A stretch of 64,000 nucleotides of DNA from Gordonia liuliyuniae (GTDB lineage: Bacteria > Actinomycetota > Actinomycetes > Mycobacteriales > Mycobacteriaceae): assembly GCF_021739025.1 (NCBI RefSeq), contig NZ_JAKKOT010000002.1, positions 682,001-746,000 of the forward strand, in the 5' to 3' direction. Each line of letters starts with the position of its first letter. The stretch's first letter is position 1. Below, in pieces: positions 44,342 to 54,436 of the stretch. A program made the translations under genes and the position numbers. The notes below the pieces were generated by a model, which had not been told where the DNA came from, did no database searches, and saw only the letters and a list, made by a program, of their open reading frames with translations.

Positions 44342-44380
44342 GACCGGCGCGTAGAGAAGCCCCGCGACGGAGGGCCGGTC
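44342..44380 (-). promoter_or_regulatory. leuA leader stem-loop (attenuator candidate)
   Basis: GACCGGC (44342-44348) and GCCGGTC (44374-44380) close a stem between the leader peptide stop and leuA; the interior has GCCCCGCGACGGAGGGC-like competing pairs. Its position directly after the leader peptide fits translation-dependent attenuation. Confidence 0.5.
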
Positions 44381-44383
44381 GAA

Positions 44384-44434
44384 TCAGACCCCGCCGCGGC
44401 AGCCGAGAAGAAGCAGTGCGCGCATGCCTGTCAT
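44384..44434 (-). CDS. leuA leader peptide
   Basis: A 16-codon reading frame, MTGMRALLLLGCRGGV, with four consecutive Leu codons, ends 80 bp before leuA. Short Leu-rich leader peptides with this GCRGG-type ending precede leuA in other actinobacteria and act as leucine sensors by ribosome stalling. Its first ATG overlaps the stop of the upstream MFS gene (ATGA, 44434-44431); a second in-frame ATG is at 44425. Whether translation is coupled or starts from an internal promoter is unknown. Confidence 0.75.
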   Translation of the reverse strand: MTGMRALLLLGCRGGV

Positions 44435-45927
44435 GGTAGCACCGGTTCTTCTCGGCGCTCTGCGGAGCCGCGCATGACGACCACCACGACGACACCCAGC
44501 ACGACGAGGAGACCGCCGCCGGTGAGAGCTGCGACGTGCAGTCCGTCCACGAACGCGCTGCGGGCGGCGTCGGCGACGGGACCGGTGCGGCCGGACTGTT
44601 TCAGCGTCTCGCCGAGCGAGTCGGCGAACCCGCGTCCACCGTCGCCTGCGAGGAACACAGCAGTGGCGAGGGAGCCGAGGAGCGCGAGGCCGAGGGCGTT
44701 GCCCAGTTCGAAACTGGTCTCCGAGACGCCGGAGGCGGCACCGGACTTCTCCGGGGGAGCCGAACCGACGACGACGTCGCTCACCAGCGAGAACTGGATT
44801 CCGAAACCGATGCCTGCGACTGCGGTGATGACCAGGTAGACCCACAGTGGGGTGGACGTCGACAACGACACCAGCGCGATTGCGGACGCGCCCGCGAGCA
44901 TCACGGCGCCGGCCAGCGCGAACCGCACGCCGACCAGACGCGTGACGCGGTCCGCGTAGATCGAGAACACGGCGACGGTGATCGCCATCGGGATGCCGGC
45001 GAGAGCCGCGGTGAGAACGTCGTAGCCGAGCACTGACTGCAGGTACACGTTCGTCAGGTAGGCGAGGCCGCCCTGCGCCATCATCCCGACCATCGCCACC
45101 GCCAGCGACGAGCTGAACGAGGGGTTGGAGAACAACGAGAGCACCAGAAGCGGTGCGGCGGCGCGTCGTTCGTGTCGGATGAACGCGGCGAGCATCGTGA
45201 TACCGAACAACCCGGTGACGACGGCGGTCGCGGTTGCACCGTGCACGGCGAACGTCTTCACCGAGTAGACCACCGGCAGGATTCCCGCGAGCGACAGCAC
45301 GACGCCGAAGACGTCGAATGGTTCGGTGCGGGCGGCACGGAACTCGGGGAGCAGCGACGGACCGGCCAGGAACAGGACGGCGAGCACTGGCACGTTGATC
45401 AGGAAGACCACACCCCACCAGAAGTGGTGCAGGAGCGCTCCGCCGATGACCGGCCCGACGGCGGCTCCGCCCGCGAACGCCGCGGTCCACACGCCGATGG
45501 CGCGGGCCCGTTCGCGGGCCAGCGGGAACATGTTGGCGATCAGGGACAAGCTCGCAGGCATCAGCGTCGCACCGCCGATGCCCATGAGTGCGCGGGCGGC
45601 GATCAGCAAGCTTGGATCGGAGGCGAACGCGGCGAGCGCGGACGCCCCGCCGAAGACGGCGGCACCCGCCAGGAGGATCCGCCTGCGGCCGATCCGGTCG
45701 CCGATGTTGCCCATCGTGATGAGCAGCCCGGCGATCATGAATCCGTAGATGTCGAGGATCCAGAGCTGTTGCGTGGCAGTGGGTTCGAGCGCGTCGCTGA
45801 TCGTCGGCATCGCGAGGTAGAGCACCGAGAAGTCCATCGACACGAGCAGCACGGGCAACTGCAAGACGATGAGGCCGAACCACGTGCGACGAGTCGCGGG
45901 GCGGGCGACCGAACGCGGCGCTGACAT
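44431..45927 (-). CDS. MFS exporter, DHA2 drug-efflux type
   Basis: A 498-residue, 14-helix transporter: VSMDFSVLYLAMPTISDAL in helix 1, GNIGDRIGRRRILLAG (motif A) and GVWTAAFAGGAAVGPVIGGAL (motif C). The QLWILDIYGFMIAGLLIT segment is typical of SmvA/quaternary-ammonium-type pumps, so cationic biocide efflux is possible. Its last codons overlap the leuA leader peptide, an unusual closeness. The ATG lies 46 bp downstream of nothing recognisable; no dedicated regulator was seen. Confidence 0.85.
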   Translation of the reverse strand: MSAPRSVARPATRRTWFGLIVLQLPVLLVSMDFSVLYLAMPTISDALEPTATQQLWILDIYGFMIAGLLITMGNIGDRIGRRRILLAGAAVFGGASALAAFASDPSLLIAARALMGIGGATLMPASLSLIANMFPLARERARAIGVWTAAFAGGAAVGPVIGGALLHHFWWGVVFLINVPVLAVLFLAGPSLLPEFRAARTEPFDVFGVVLSLAGILPVVYSVKTFAVHGATATAVVTGLFGITMLAAFIRHERRAAAPLLVLSLFSNPSFSSSLAVAMVGMMAQGGLAYLTNVYLQSVLGYDVLTAALAGIPMAITVAVFSIYADRVTRLVGVRFALAGAVMLAGASAIALVSLSTSTPLWVYLVITAVAGIGFGIQFSLVSDVVVGSAPPEKSGAASGVSETSFELGNALGLALLGSLATAVFLAGDGGRGFADSLGETLKQSGRTGPVADAARSAFVDGLHVAALTGGGLLVVLGVVVVVVMRGSAERREEPVLP

Positions 45928-46005
45928 GGGTTTTCGCTCCTGCGAATCACTGATGGGCTGAGGCGATCTACTCCACCGTCACGATACGTTTCGACTGGTC
46001 GCCCA

Positions 46006-46050
46006 GTCGAATCGATTTCAGTCGAATCGAAATCAGCCGAATCGATTTCA
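46006..46050 (-). repeat. 15-bp tandem repeat starting at the mannosyltransferase stop codon
   Basis: On the minus strand, TGAAATCGATTCGGC (46050-46036), TGATTTCGATTCGAC (46035-46021) and TGAAATCGATTCGAC (46020-46006) follow each other. Each begins with TGA, and the first TGA is the gene's stop. The period is a multiple of three, so all three stops are in frame. Confidence 0.9.
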
Positions 46051-47199
46051 GATGGCGAAGTCGAAGACCGTCAGCATGTAGGCGCCGAGCCACGCGGACG
46101 CGAGCGTCGCCCCGACGGCCGTGGAGATCGCCGCGGTCCGGGATGACCGGGCGAGGCGGATCGCGATCGGCAGTGCGATGACGAACGCCGGCAGCATCAG
46201 TCGCGGCCGCGACGGCATCAGACCGCTCGACAACAGGACCGACGCGATGACGAGCGTCGCGTAGGCGAGGACTGGCCACGGCAGGCGGTCGGCGAACGAC
46301 CAGACGAGTAGAACAAGCGATGCGATGATCACGAGCGCAGTGAGTACCGAAACCGCGTCGAGCGAGCCGGTGAGCGTGTCGTAGAGGAACGACCCGACGG
46401 CTTTCCCGCCGTCGAAGGAGGTGTTCCAGCCTTCGGTCTGGATGCGGAACCATCCGGACGGGCTCCCGGTCTTCGCCCACACCACGCACAGGTAACCGAT
46501 GTACCCGAGTGGTGCGATGATGCCTGCGATCCAGGCCCGGGTGCCGTCGCGGTGGGTGATCATCGCGGCGATCATGACGACGACGATCACCGCGATGCCC
46601 GTCGGACGGACCAGGCCGATGGCAAAGGCGCTGAGCCCGGCGAGCAGCCATCGCTCCTCGAGGACGCCGACGAGCGCCCACACGGCGAGCGCGCAGAAGA
46701 GCGCTTCGGTGTAGGTCATCGACAGGACGACACCCATCGGGGCGGCCGCGAACAAGACGACGAGTATCAGGCCGGTGTTGCGGGCCGTGACGTCCGCGGT
46801 GTCGGAACGCACGCGTTTCGCGCAGTCCGCGCCGAGGCGGGCGACGCCGACTGCGGCGACGGCGCCGATCACGACGTTGAGTGCGATGCCTGCGCCGAAC
46901 GGGCTGACCAACGGGAGCTTCGCGAACAAGCCGACCAGGATCGGGTAGCCGGGGAAGAACGCGTATGCCGTCGTATCCGTGTGCACGCCTTGGGCATCCG
47001 TACCGGTCTCGGGTACGCCGTCGTATCCGTAGTCGGCGATGTCGAGCATCCAGACCCCGTCCCACCTGGACAAGAGATCGTCGAGGGAGAGGTCGTGGAT
47101 GGCTCCGAACCATGCGAGGACGAGCACTCCGACGAGGCGTACACCGAGGTACACGGCAACGGCGGTGGCAGCCGGATTCCATCGGAGTGCGGGAGTCAT
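46048..47199 (-). CDS. PIG-V-like membrane mannosyltransferase
   Basis: A 383-residue GT-C type membrane protein with about ten helices and the extracytoplasmic RWDGVWMLDIADYGYD motif after helix 1, as in PIG-V-like and actinobacterial mannosyltransferases (RWDG..Y). FFPGYPILVGLFAKL and MTYTEALFCALAVWAL are also family motifs. It probably transfers mannose from a polyprenyl donor to a wall lipoglycan. ATG 47199 begins MTPALRWNP. The divergent gap to lysC carries a 23-bp tandem repeat, and its stop starts a 15-bp repeat. Confidence 0.78.
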   Translation of the reverse strand: MTPALRWNPAATAVAVYLGVRLVGVLVLAWFGAIHDLSLDDLLSRWDGVWMLDIADYGYDGVPETGTDAQGVHTDTTAYAFFPGYPILVGLFAKLPLVSPFGAGIALNVVIGAVAAVGVARLGADCAKRVRSDTADVTARNTGLILVVLFAAAPMGVVLSMTYTEALFCALAVWALVGVLEERWLLAGLSAFAIGLVRPTGIAVIVVVMIAAMITHRDGTRAWIAGIIAPLGYIGYLCVVWAKTGSPSGWFRIQTEGWNTSFDGGKAVGSFLYDTLTGSLDAVSVLTALVIIASLVLLVWSFADRLPWPVLAYATLVIASVLLSSGLMPSRPRLMLPAFVIALPIAIRLARSSRTAAISTAVGATLASAWLGAYMLTVFDFAI

Positions 47200-47237
47200 C
47201 GCCGCAAATCCTACGGGGCCTCTCCGACTGCTCCGAT

Positions 47238-47344
47238 GAGTACGTCTCCGACTGCATGCCGAGTACGTCTCCGACTGCACGGCGAGTACGTCTCCGACTG
47301 CATGGCGAGTACGTCTCCGACTGCATGGCGAGTACGTCTCCGAC
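47238..47344. repeat. 23-bp tandem repeat (VNTR-like) before lysC
   Basis: Four full units (47238-47260, 47261-47283, 47284-47306, 47307-47329) and a fifth partial unit (47330-47344) start with GAGTACGTCTCCGACTGCA. Units 3 and 4 are identical; units 1 and 2 differ from them by one base each. A degenerate copy lies at 47221-47237. The period is not a multiple of three and the region is non-coding. Confidence 0.93.
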
Positions 47345-47443
47345 GTAGCCGCGGTCACATCGATCCGCGGCACCTGTGGCCAGACGAATCGGACCGGTAA
47401 GGTTGTCCCCTGACCGAACGTAAGACAACGAAGGGTGCACGAC

Positions 47444-49775
<2,332 letters not shown>

Positions 49776-49796
49776 TCCAGGCTCGTATTTCCACCT

Positions 49797-49835
49797 TTCG
49801 GGGCGGTGACCGCATGGCGGTCGCCGCCCCGAAAT
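49797..49835 (+). terminator. intrinsic terminator after asd
   Basis: TTTCGGGGCGGTGACCGC (49797-49814) pairs with 49818-49835 with one mismatch and a 3-nt loop, ending the lysC-asd operon. Confidence 0.8.
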
Positions 49836-49910
49836 CGTATGGCTCGCGCGAATCGCACGGATGGTGTCCCCCGTTACAGCTTTCGGGCAATCGTGCGCTA
49901 CATTGCACCC

Positions 49911-51203
49911 ATGAGAAAATACTCGGGAGTAGTCTCACGTTCTGTTCGGGCGTCACGACACGCCGTCGCCGCTGGTCTGGTCACCGTCGTCGCGGCTGCC
50001 GGGGTTGTCGCCGTCGGTGATCCGGGGACCGCAGATGCGGCACGGAACTTCTACGTTCCTCCGTCGACGTACGATTCGACACCGGGTTCGATCATCCGCA
50101 CCGAACACAGCGACCTGCTGCTGCAACTCCCGGGGATGAAGGGGCAGTGGCCGGGCACGGCGACGCGTCTCATGTACACCTCGAAGCTCCAGAACGGGAA
50201 GCCGACCGCGGTGACGGGCACTGTCGTCGAGCCGACCGCGAAGTGGAACGGCAAGGGGGAGCGCCCGACCGTGGTGGTGGGGCCGGGCACCGTCGGGCAG
50301 GGCGACCAGTGTGCCGGGTCCAAGATGATGAACTTCCCGATGGCGGTCGACCTCACCAAGCCGAGCATCGGCGTCAACTACACGGCGCCCGAGATGTACC
50401 TGATGCTGCTCAACGGTGTCCGAGTCGTTATCACCGACTACGTCGGCATGGGGACTCCCGGCATCCATACGTACGTGAACCGGGTCGAATCCGGCCGGGC
50501 GATGCTCGACGCCGCGCGCGCCGGACTGAAGGTTGCGAACGCCCCGAAGGACGCGCCGGTCGCATTCACCGGCTACTCGCAGGGCGGCGGCGCCGCCGCG
50601 TCGGCCGCTGAGCTCGCCGAGACGTACGCGTCCGACCTCAACGTGAAGGCCACCTACGCGGGTGCCCCGCCCGCCGACCTGTCGAAGGTCATCACGAAGA
50701 TCGACGGCACGTTCATCGCCGGGGCGATCGGCTACGCGATCAACGGTCTCGACGCCCGCTATCCGGAACTCGGCCCGATCCTGACGAAGGAGACCAACGC
50801 GCAGGGCAAACGCGTGCTCCGTGACACGGCGACCCAGTGCATCGGCGACTCCGGTCTGGCGTTCGGTTTCCAACGAACCAACCAGTGGACCCGTGACGGC
50901 AAGTCTCTCGCGTCGGTGATCAAGCGGCACCCCGAAGTCCAGAAGATGCTCGACGACCAGCGCATCGGCTCGCTCAAGCCGAACGCGCCCGTCCTGATCT
51001 CCACCGGTGTCAACGACGACGTCATCCCGACCGGCCAGGTCGTCACCCTGTACAAGGACTGGCGCAAGCAGGGTGCGAATGTGCGCCTGACCCGTGACTA
51101 CACGCCGCCGATCTTCCCCGGCCTCGTGGTCAACCACGCGGTCCCGATGCTGTTCAAGCTGCTCCCGGCGACGAGCTTCCTCCTGACGGAATTCAACCGC
51201 TGA
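49911..51203 (+). CDS. secreted lipase, LIP family
   Basis: A 430-residue exported triacylglycerol lipase-like enzyme (secretory lipase family). The signal peptide covers about 1-40 (SRHAVAAGLVTVVAAAGVVA, cleavage near TADAA). The nucleophile Ser is in FTGYSQGGGAAA, an Asp lies in STGVNDDVIP and the His in VVNHAVPM. TACATT (49899-49904) is 6 nt before ATG 49911, giving a leaderless mRNA. The stop begins a 15-bp tandem repeat, and a hairpin terminator follows. Confidence 0.87.
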   Translation: MRKYSGVVSRSVRASRHAVAAGLVTVVAAAGVVAVGDPGTADAARNFYVPPSTYDSTPGSIIRTEHSDLLLQLPGMKGQWPGTATRLMYTSKLQNGKPTAVTGTVVEPTAKWNGKGERPTVVVGPGTVGQGDQCAGSKMMNFPMAVDLTKPSIGVNYTAPEMYLMLLNGVRVVITDYVGMGTPGIHTYVNRVESGRAMLDAARAGLKVANAPKDAPVAFTGYSQGGGAAASAAELAETYASDLNVKATYAGAPPADLSKVITKIDGTFIAGAIGYAINGLDARYPELGPILTKETNAQGKRVLRDTATQCIGDSGLAFGFQRTNQWTRDGKSLASVIKRHPEVQKMLDDQRIGSLKPNAPVLISTGVNDDVIPTGQVVTLYKDWRKQGANVRLTRDYTPPIFPGLVVNHAVPMLFKLLPATSFLLTEFNR

Positions 51204-51246
51204 GGGTTCAACCGCTGAGTGTTCGACCGCTGAGCAGACTGAGCAG
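51201..51246 (+). repeat. 15-bp tandem repeat starting at the lipase stop codon
   Basis: TGAGGGTTCAACCGC (51201-51215) and TGAGTGTTCGACCGC (51216-51230) are followed by TGAGCAGAC and TGAGCAG. The first TGA is the gene stop; the second and third are in frame with it. Confidence 0.88.
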
Positions 51247-51277
51247 TGGAACCTGTCTGGCTGACTAGTCGAGCTTC

Positions 51278-51322
51278 CTTCGTCCGAGAGTTCGGGTCAC
51301 ATCCCCGAGCCCTCGGACGAAG
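51278..51322 (+). terminator. terminator after the lipase
   Basis: CTTCGTCCGAG (51278-51288) pairs perfectly with CTCGGACGAAG (51312-51322); an inner TTCGGG/CCCCGA pair extends it. TGCTTTCTGTG follows. Confidence 0.72.
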
Positions 51323-51365
51323 TGCTTTCTGTGCGCATCCCGCGGATTACCGTGCCCAGAATCGG

Positions 51366-51379
51366 TGAAACGTGTTCCA
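51366..51379. promoter_or_regulatory. KstR-like operator
   Basis: TGAAACGTGTTCCA fits the published KstR consensus TnnAACnnGTTnnA and is palindromic but for one base. It lies 10 bp before the chosen GTG of the propeller-like gene. A near-identical site is at 53932-53945. Confidence 0.45.
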
Positions 51380-51388
51380 CTCGATTGC

Positions 51389-52795
51389 GTGAAACGTCTG
51401 ACTCGAGCCCTCGCCGTCATGGCGACCGTGGCACTCGCCGCCGGAGTCGCACCGGCACAGGCCGCACCGCCCGTCGGTTCGCCTCCCGGGGTCGCGACAC
51501 CGTGGACGTCGCTCATGCACGGTGACGCGGCGTCGACCGACAGCACGCAGTTGCGCGGGCCGGGCACGACGGGGCATCTCGCCGCGTCGAGCGTTCCGGG
51601 CGGAGTGTGCGCGGCGACGTTCGTCGGGACCGACGGCTACCCGGTCTCGCTGTGCACCTCGTACCTCGCCGGCGATCCGCCGCAGGTCGCGACTCCGGTG
51701 GTCACCCTCTTCCACCCCTACTCCGCGAAAGTCCTCGCGACCCTGCCGCTCACGAAGGGCGGGCTCCTCGGCGGCGTCTACGGCTACCTCGACGAGAAGA
51801 ACCGGGTGGTCGTCGCCGACGGGAGCGGAGCCGTCCTGCACGTCGGACATCATCGGACCCCGAACGGCTGGAAGCTGTCGGTCGACCGTCGCGTCGACAT
51901 CTCGAAACGGATCGGGAGCGATCAGGTGACTGGTCTGGCGCCCGACTTCGACGGACGCGTCTGGTTCGTGACGACGAAGGGAGTGGTCGGCACCATCGCG
52001 CCGAACGGCCGTGTCGCCGCGAACCGACTGCCCGTCGGCGAGCGACTCGGGAACGGATTGACCATCCGGCGGGACGGCGCGTCCGTCCTCACCACCCACG
52101 CGCTGTACGAGATGCGCGCCGGCGACGACGGCGTCCCTCGCACCGTGTGGCGCCGCGCGTACGACCGTGGACCGGCACGAAAGCCCGGTCAACTCACCTG
52201 GGGTTCGGGCACCACTCCCACCTACTTCGGGTCGGGCGGCGACAGCTGGGTCGCGATCGTCGACAACGCGCACGTCCCGCGCCTGCACGTCCTGAACGCC
52301 GACACCGGCGCGCCGGTCTGTTCGATGCGCGCATTCACCCGGTCGCCGCAGGGAACCGAGAACTCACCGATGGCGTGGGGCGACAGTATCGTCATCCCGA
52401 GCACATACGGCTACCAGTACCCGCCGATGGCGGTGACGGGACCGAGTCGCCCGGCGGGCGCCCCGTTCACCGGCGCCATGACGCGTATCGACGTCGTCGA
52501 CGGGAAATGCATGCGCGTCTGGGAGAACTACCGCGACCGGATGGCGACGTTGCCGCGACTCTCGCGCGCCGACGGGCTCATCCACGGGCTCGCATATGGC
52601 CCGTATCGGCTCGGCCCGCAACAGCTCGGATCGGTGAACTACGTCGGCGTCGACTTCCGGACCGGGGCACGCATAGTCACCCGCAAGGTCGGCGACGCAC
52701 CGGTCGACGAACCGATGCAATTGACGGGCATGATCGGACCCGGTGGCGTGCTCTGGCAGGGGACGGTGACGCGAATGCTTAAGATCGCCCCATGA
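51389..52795 (+). CDS. secreted protein with propeller-like repeats, unknown function
   Basis: A 468-residue exported protein. The signal peptide is clear (KRLTRALAVMATVALAAG, cleavage near AQAAP). The mature part is beta-rich with repeats resembling PQQ/NHL propeller blades (NRVVVADGSGAVLHVG, GRVWFVTTKGVVGTIAPNG, LHVLNADTGAPVC). I do not recognise a specific family. GTG 51389 was chosen over GTG 51365, which would lie inside the KstR-like palindrome. It overlaps the next gene by 4 bp (ATGA). Confidence 0.7.
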   Translation: MKRLTRALAVMATVALAAGVAPAQAAPPVGSPPGVATPWTSLMHGDAASTDSTQLRGPGTTGHLAASSVPGGVCAATFVGTDGYPVSLCTSYLAGDPPQVATPVVTLFHPYSAKVLATLPLTKGGLLGGVYGYLDEKNRVVVADGSGAVLHVGHHRTPNGWKLSVDRRVDISKRIGSDQVTGLAPDFDGRVWFVTTKGVVGTIAPNGRVAANRLPVGERLGNGLTIRRDGASVLTTHALYEMRAGDDGVPRTVWRRAYDRGPARKPGQLTWGSGTTPTYFGSGGDSWVAIVDNAHVPRLHVLNADTGAPVCSMRAFTRSPQGTENSPMAWGDSIVIPSTYGYQYPPMAVTGPSRPAGAPFTGAMTRIDVVDGKCMRVWENYRDRMATLPRLSRADGLIHGLAYGPYRLGPQQLGSVNYVGVDFRTGARIVTRKVGDAPVDEPMQLTGMIGPGGVLWQGTVTRMLKIAP

Positions 52796-53442
52796 CGTTC
52801 CCCGACGGCGACCCCGACCGCATCCCGACGCAGGCCGAGCTGGATGCACAGGACATGGCCGAGATCGCCCGTCAATCCAAGGATGCCGAGCAGCGTGACC
52901 GCTACCCGGGACGGCCCACCGACCCGGGGCCGCCACCGACCGCACTCACCCGCGACGCCCGGGTTGCGTGGCTGCTGTCCGCGGCGGCAGGCCTGATCTG
53001 GGTGGTCTACGGTTTCACGAACCTGTCGGCGACGACGTCTCGGCTCGCCGGGCGGCTGCAGCCCGGGCTCGAGGATGTTCCCGACGTCGACCCGGCGGCG
53101 AAGGCGGAGTCGCTTGCGCACTTCTGGCCGCTCGCGTTCCTGATCGGCATCCCGGTCGTCGTCGCGCTCTCGTGGCTGATGCTCGTCGGCATCGAACGCG
53201 CACACAGCCGTAATCTGCGCAGCGTCTACCTGTCGACCGTCGTGGTGGTGCTCCTGTTCATCCCGGTGTGCGCGGACCTGCTGTTCAACTATCCCGATTC
53301 GCCCCGATGGGTGTGGGCGATGGCATGGGTCCAGTTCGCGCTGCTCATCGTGTCCGCGCTGATGACGTTGCGGCGCAGCGTCGGACAGTGGCTGCCGCAG
53401 TCGATGCGCGTGCGCCCCATGAGGGTGGCCCGTGGCGAGTAG
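52792..53442 (+). CDS. four-helix membrane protein of unknown function
   Basis: A 216-residue protein with a polar, Asp/Pro-rich N-terminal cytoplasmic part (to about residue 55) and four predicted membrane helices (near 59-77, 112-132, 143-162 and 173-190). No family motif is recognised. The ATG overlaps the stop of the propeller-like secreted gene, so the two are coupled and may act together at the membrane; this is inference. Confidence 0.65.
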   Translation: MTFPDGDPDRIPTQAELDAQDMAEIARQSKDAEQRDRYPGRPTDPGPPPTALTRDARVAWLLSAAAGLIWVVYGFTNLSATTSRLAGRLQPGLEDVPDVDPAAKAESLAHFWPLAFLIGIPVVVALSWLMLVGIERAHSRNLRSVYLSTVVVVLLFIPVCADLLFNYPDSPRWVWAMAWVQFALLIVSALMTLRRSVGQWLPQSMRVRPMRVARGE

Positions 53443-53502
53443 GTTGGAGATCGTGCGCCGCGAAGACCGTCGGCGACGACACGCGAAAACAAGGAGACTC
53501 TC

Positions 53503-53934
53503 ATGACTGTGACCCCCGTGTACCGAGTATCGTCGACGTCCCGCGGCGGTGGCCGTGACGGCGAAGTGGTGTCCGAGAGCGGGCGCATCGACCTCACCCT
53601 GGCGCCTCCCGTCGAGATGGGCGGAAACGGCGACGGCAGCAACCCGGAAGAACTGTTCTCGGCCGGTTGGGCGGCGTGCTTCATGGGCGCGCTCCGCCTC
53701 GTCTCCAAGAACGCCGGCGTCACTGTGCCCGAGGGCGCCGAGGTCAGCGTGACCGTCGGCATCGGCAAGGACGACGCCGACGAAGGATTCGGGCTCACCT
53801 CCGACATCTCGGTGTACCTGCCGGGCCTGGAGACCGCACAGGCCAACGAACTGGCACTCGCCGCGCACGGCTTCTGCCCGTACTCGAAGGCGACCCGCGG
53901 CAACATCGCCAGCACCGTCACGTCGCGTGTGTGA
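53503..53934 (+). CDS. ohr: organic hydroperoxide resistance protein, Ohr/OsmC family
   Basis: A 143-residue Ohr-type peroxidase that reduces organic hydroperoxides with a two-cysteine mechanism. Cys59 lies in NPEELFSAGWAACFMGAL and the resolving Cys in AAHGFCPYSKATRGN near residue 124; the N-terminal Arg in VSSTSRGGGRDG is also typical. AAGGAG precedes the ATG. The stop codon overlaps a KstR-like palindrome. No OhrR gene is adjacent, so its control is unclear. Confidence 0.92.
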   Translation: MTVTPVYRVSSTSRGGGRDGEVVSESGRIDLTLAPPVEMGGNGDGSNPEELFSAGWAACFMGALRLVSKNAGVTVPEGAEVSVTVGIGKDDADEGFGLTSDISVYLPGLETAQANELALAAHGFCPYSKATRGNIASTVTSRV

Positions 53935-53945
53935 AACACGTTTCA
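53932..53945. promoter_or_regulatory. KstR-like operator over the ohr stop codon
   Basis: TGAAACACGTTTCA fits TnnAACnnGTTnnA and has perfect TGAAAC/GTTTCA arms. It lies 33 bp before the GTG of the next gene, just upstream of its -10 (TAGGTT, 53965-53970). Confidence 0.45.
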
Positions 53946-53977
53946 ATTCGTGACCCGCTGGCGGTAGGTTGTCCCTC

Positions 53978-54436
53978 GTGAACAGTTGGGCATTTACAGC
54001 AGGCATCGGCATCTTCGCCGTGACCATCGCGACGATCGCATTCGTCGCCTACCGCCAGCGAGAGGCGGCTTCGCTATTGCGAGAAGCCGAGCTCGCGAGG
54101 AGTCTGCGTGAGCTGGCCGACGGTGACGCCGTGCGGCTGGCAGCGGTCGACGAGTTCGAGACGACGGTCTACCGACGTCTGTTCTACAGTTCGGTGATCG
54201 GGCCGCGGCTGCGCAGTGTCGCTTGGGCGCTGCTCGGCGCGGTACTCGCCGGAGCGGGGGTCCTCGCCCTCGACACGTTCGACGGAGTCGTCGCGATGGT
54301 CATGTGGGGCGTGCTCCTGGCCGCGACGGTCGTCTTCGCGCTCGCCGCACTCGGATACGCCGGAGCCGCGATCTTCCACGCTGCGACCACACCGCGAGTC
54401 ACCGTCTCCTACACGGAACCGTCCGACGACGAATGA
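53978..54436 (+). CDS. small membrane protein of unknown function
   Basis: A 152-residue protein with an N-terminal helix (about 3-22), a charged Glu/Arg-rich cytoplasmic segment (REAELARSLRELADGD) and two further helices (about 78-97 and 105-130). No family is recognised. TAGGTT is 7 nt before GTG 53978, which sets the start. Its stop overlaps the ATG of the following secreted protein (ATGA), so they form an operon. Confidence 0.65.
   Translation: MNSWAFTAGIGIFAVTIATIAFVAYRQREAASLLREAELARSLRELADGDAVRLAAVDEFETTVYRRLFYSSVIGPRLRSVAWALLGAVLAGAGVLALDTFDGVVAMVMWGVLLAATVVFALAALGYAGAAIFHAATTPRVTVSYTEPSDDE

Noticed and set aside
47238..47344. Possible CRISPR array
   Set aside because: The 23-bp units are directly adjacent with no unique spacers, and no cas gene is in the window; it is a plain tandem repeat.
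47345..47443. Lysine riboswitch before lysC
   Set aside because: The leader is only about 100 bp after the repeat array and shows no multi-helix junction pattern; lysine riboswitches are not expected in this group.
53932..53945. TGAAACACGTTTCA read as a terminator for ohr
   Set aside because: A 6-bp AT-rich stem with a 2-nt loop and no T-run would not terminate; an operator is more plausible.
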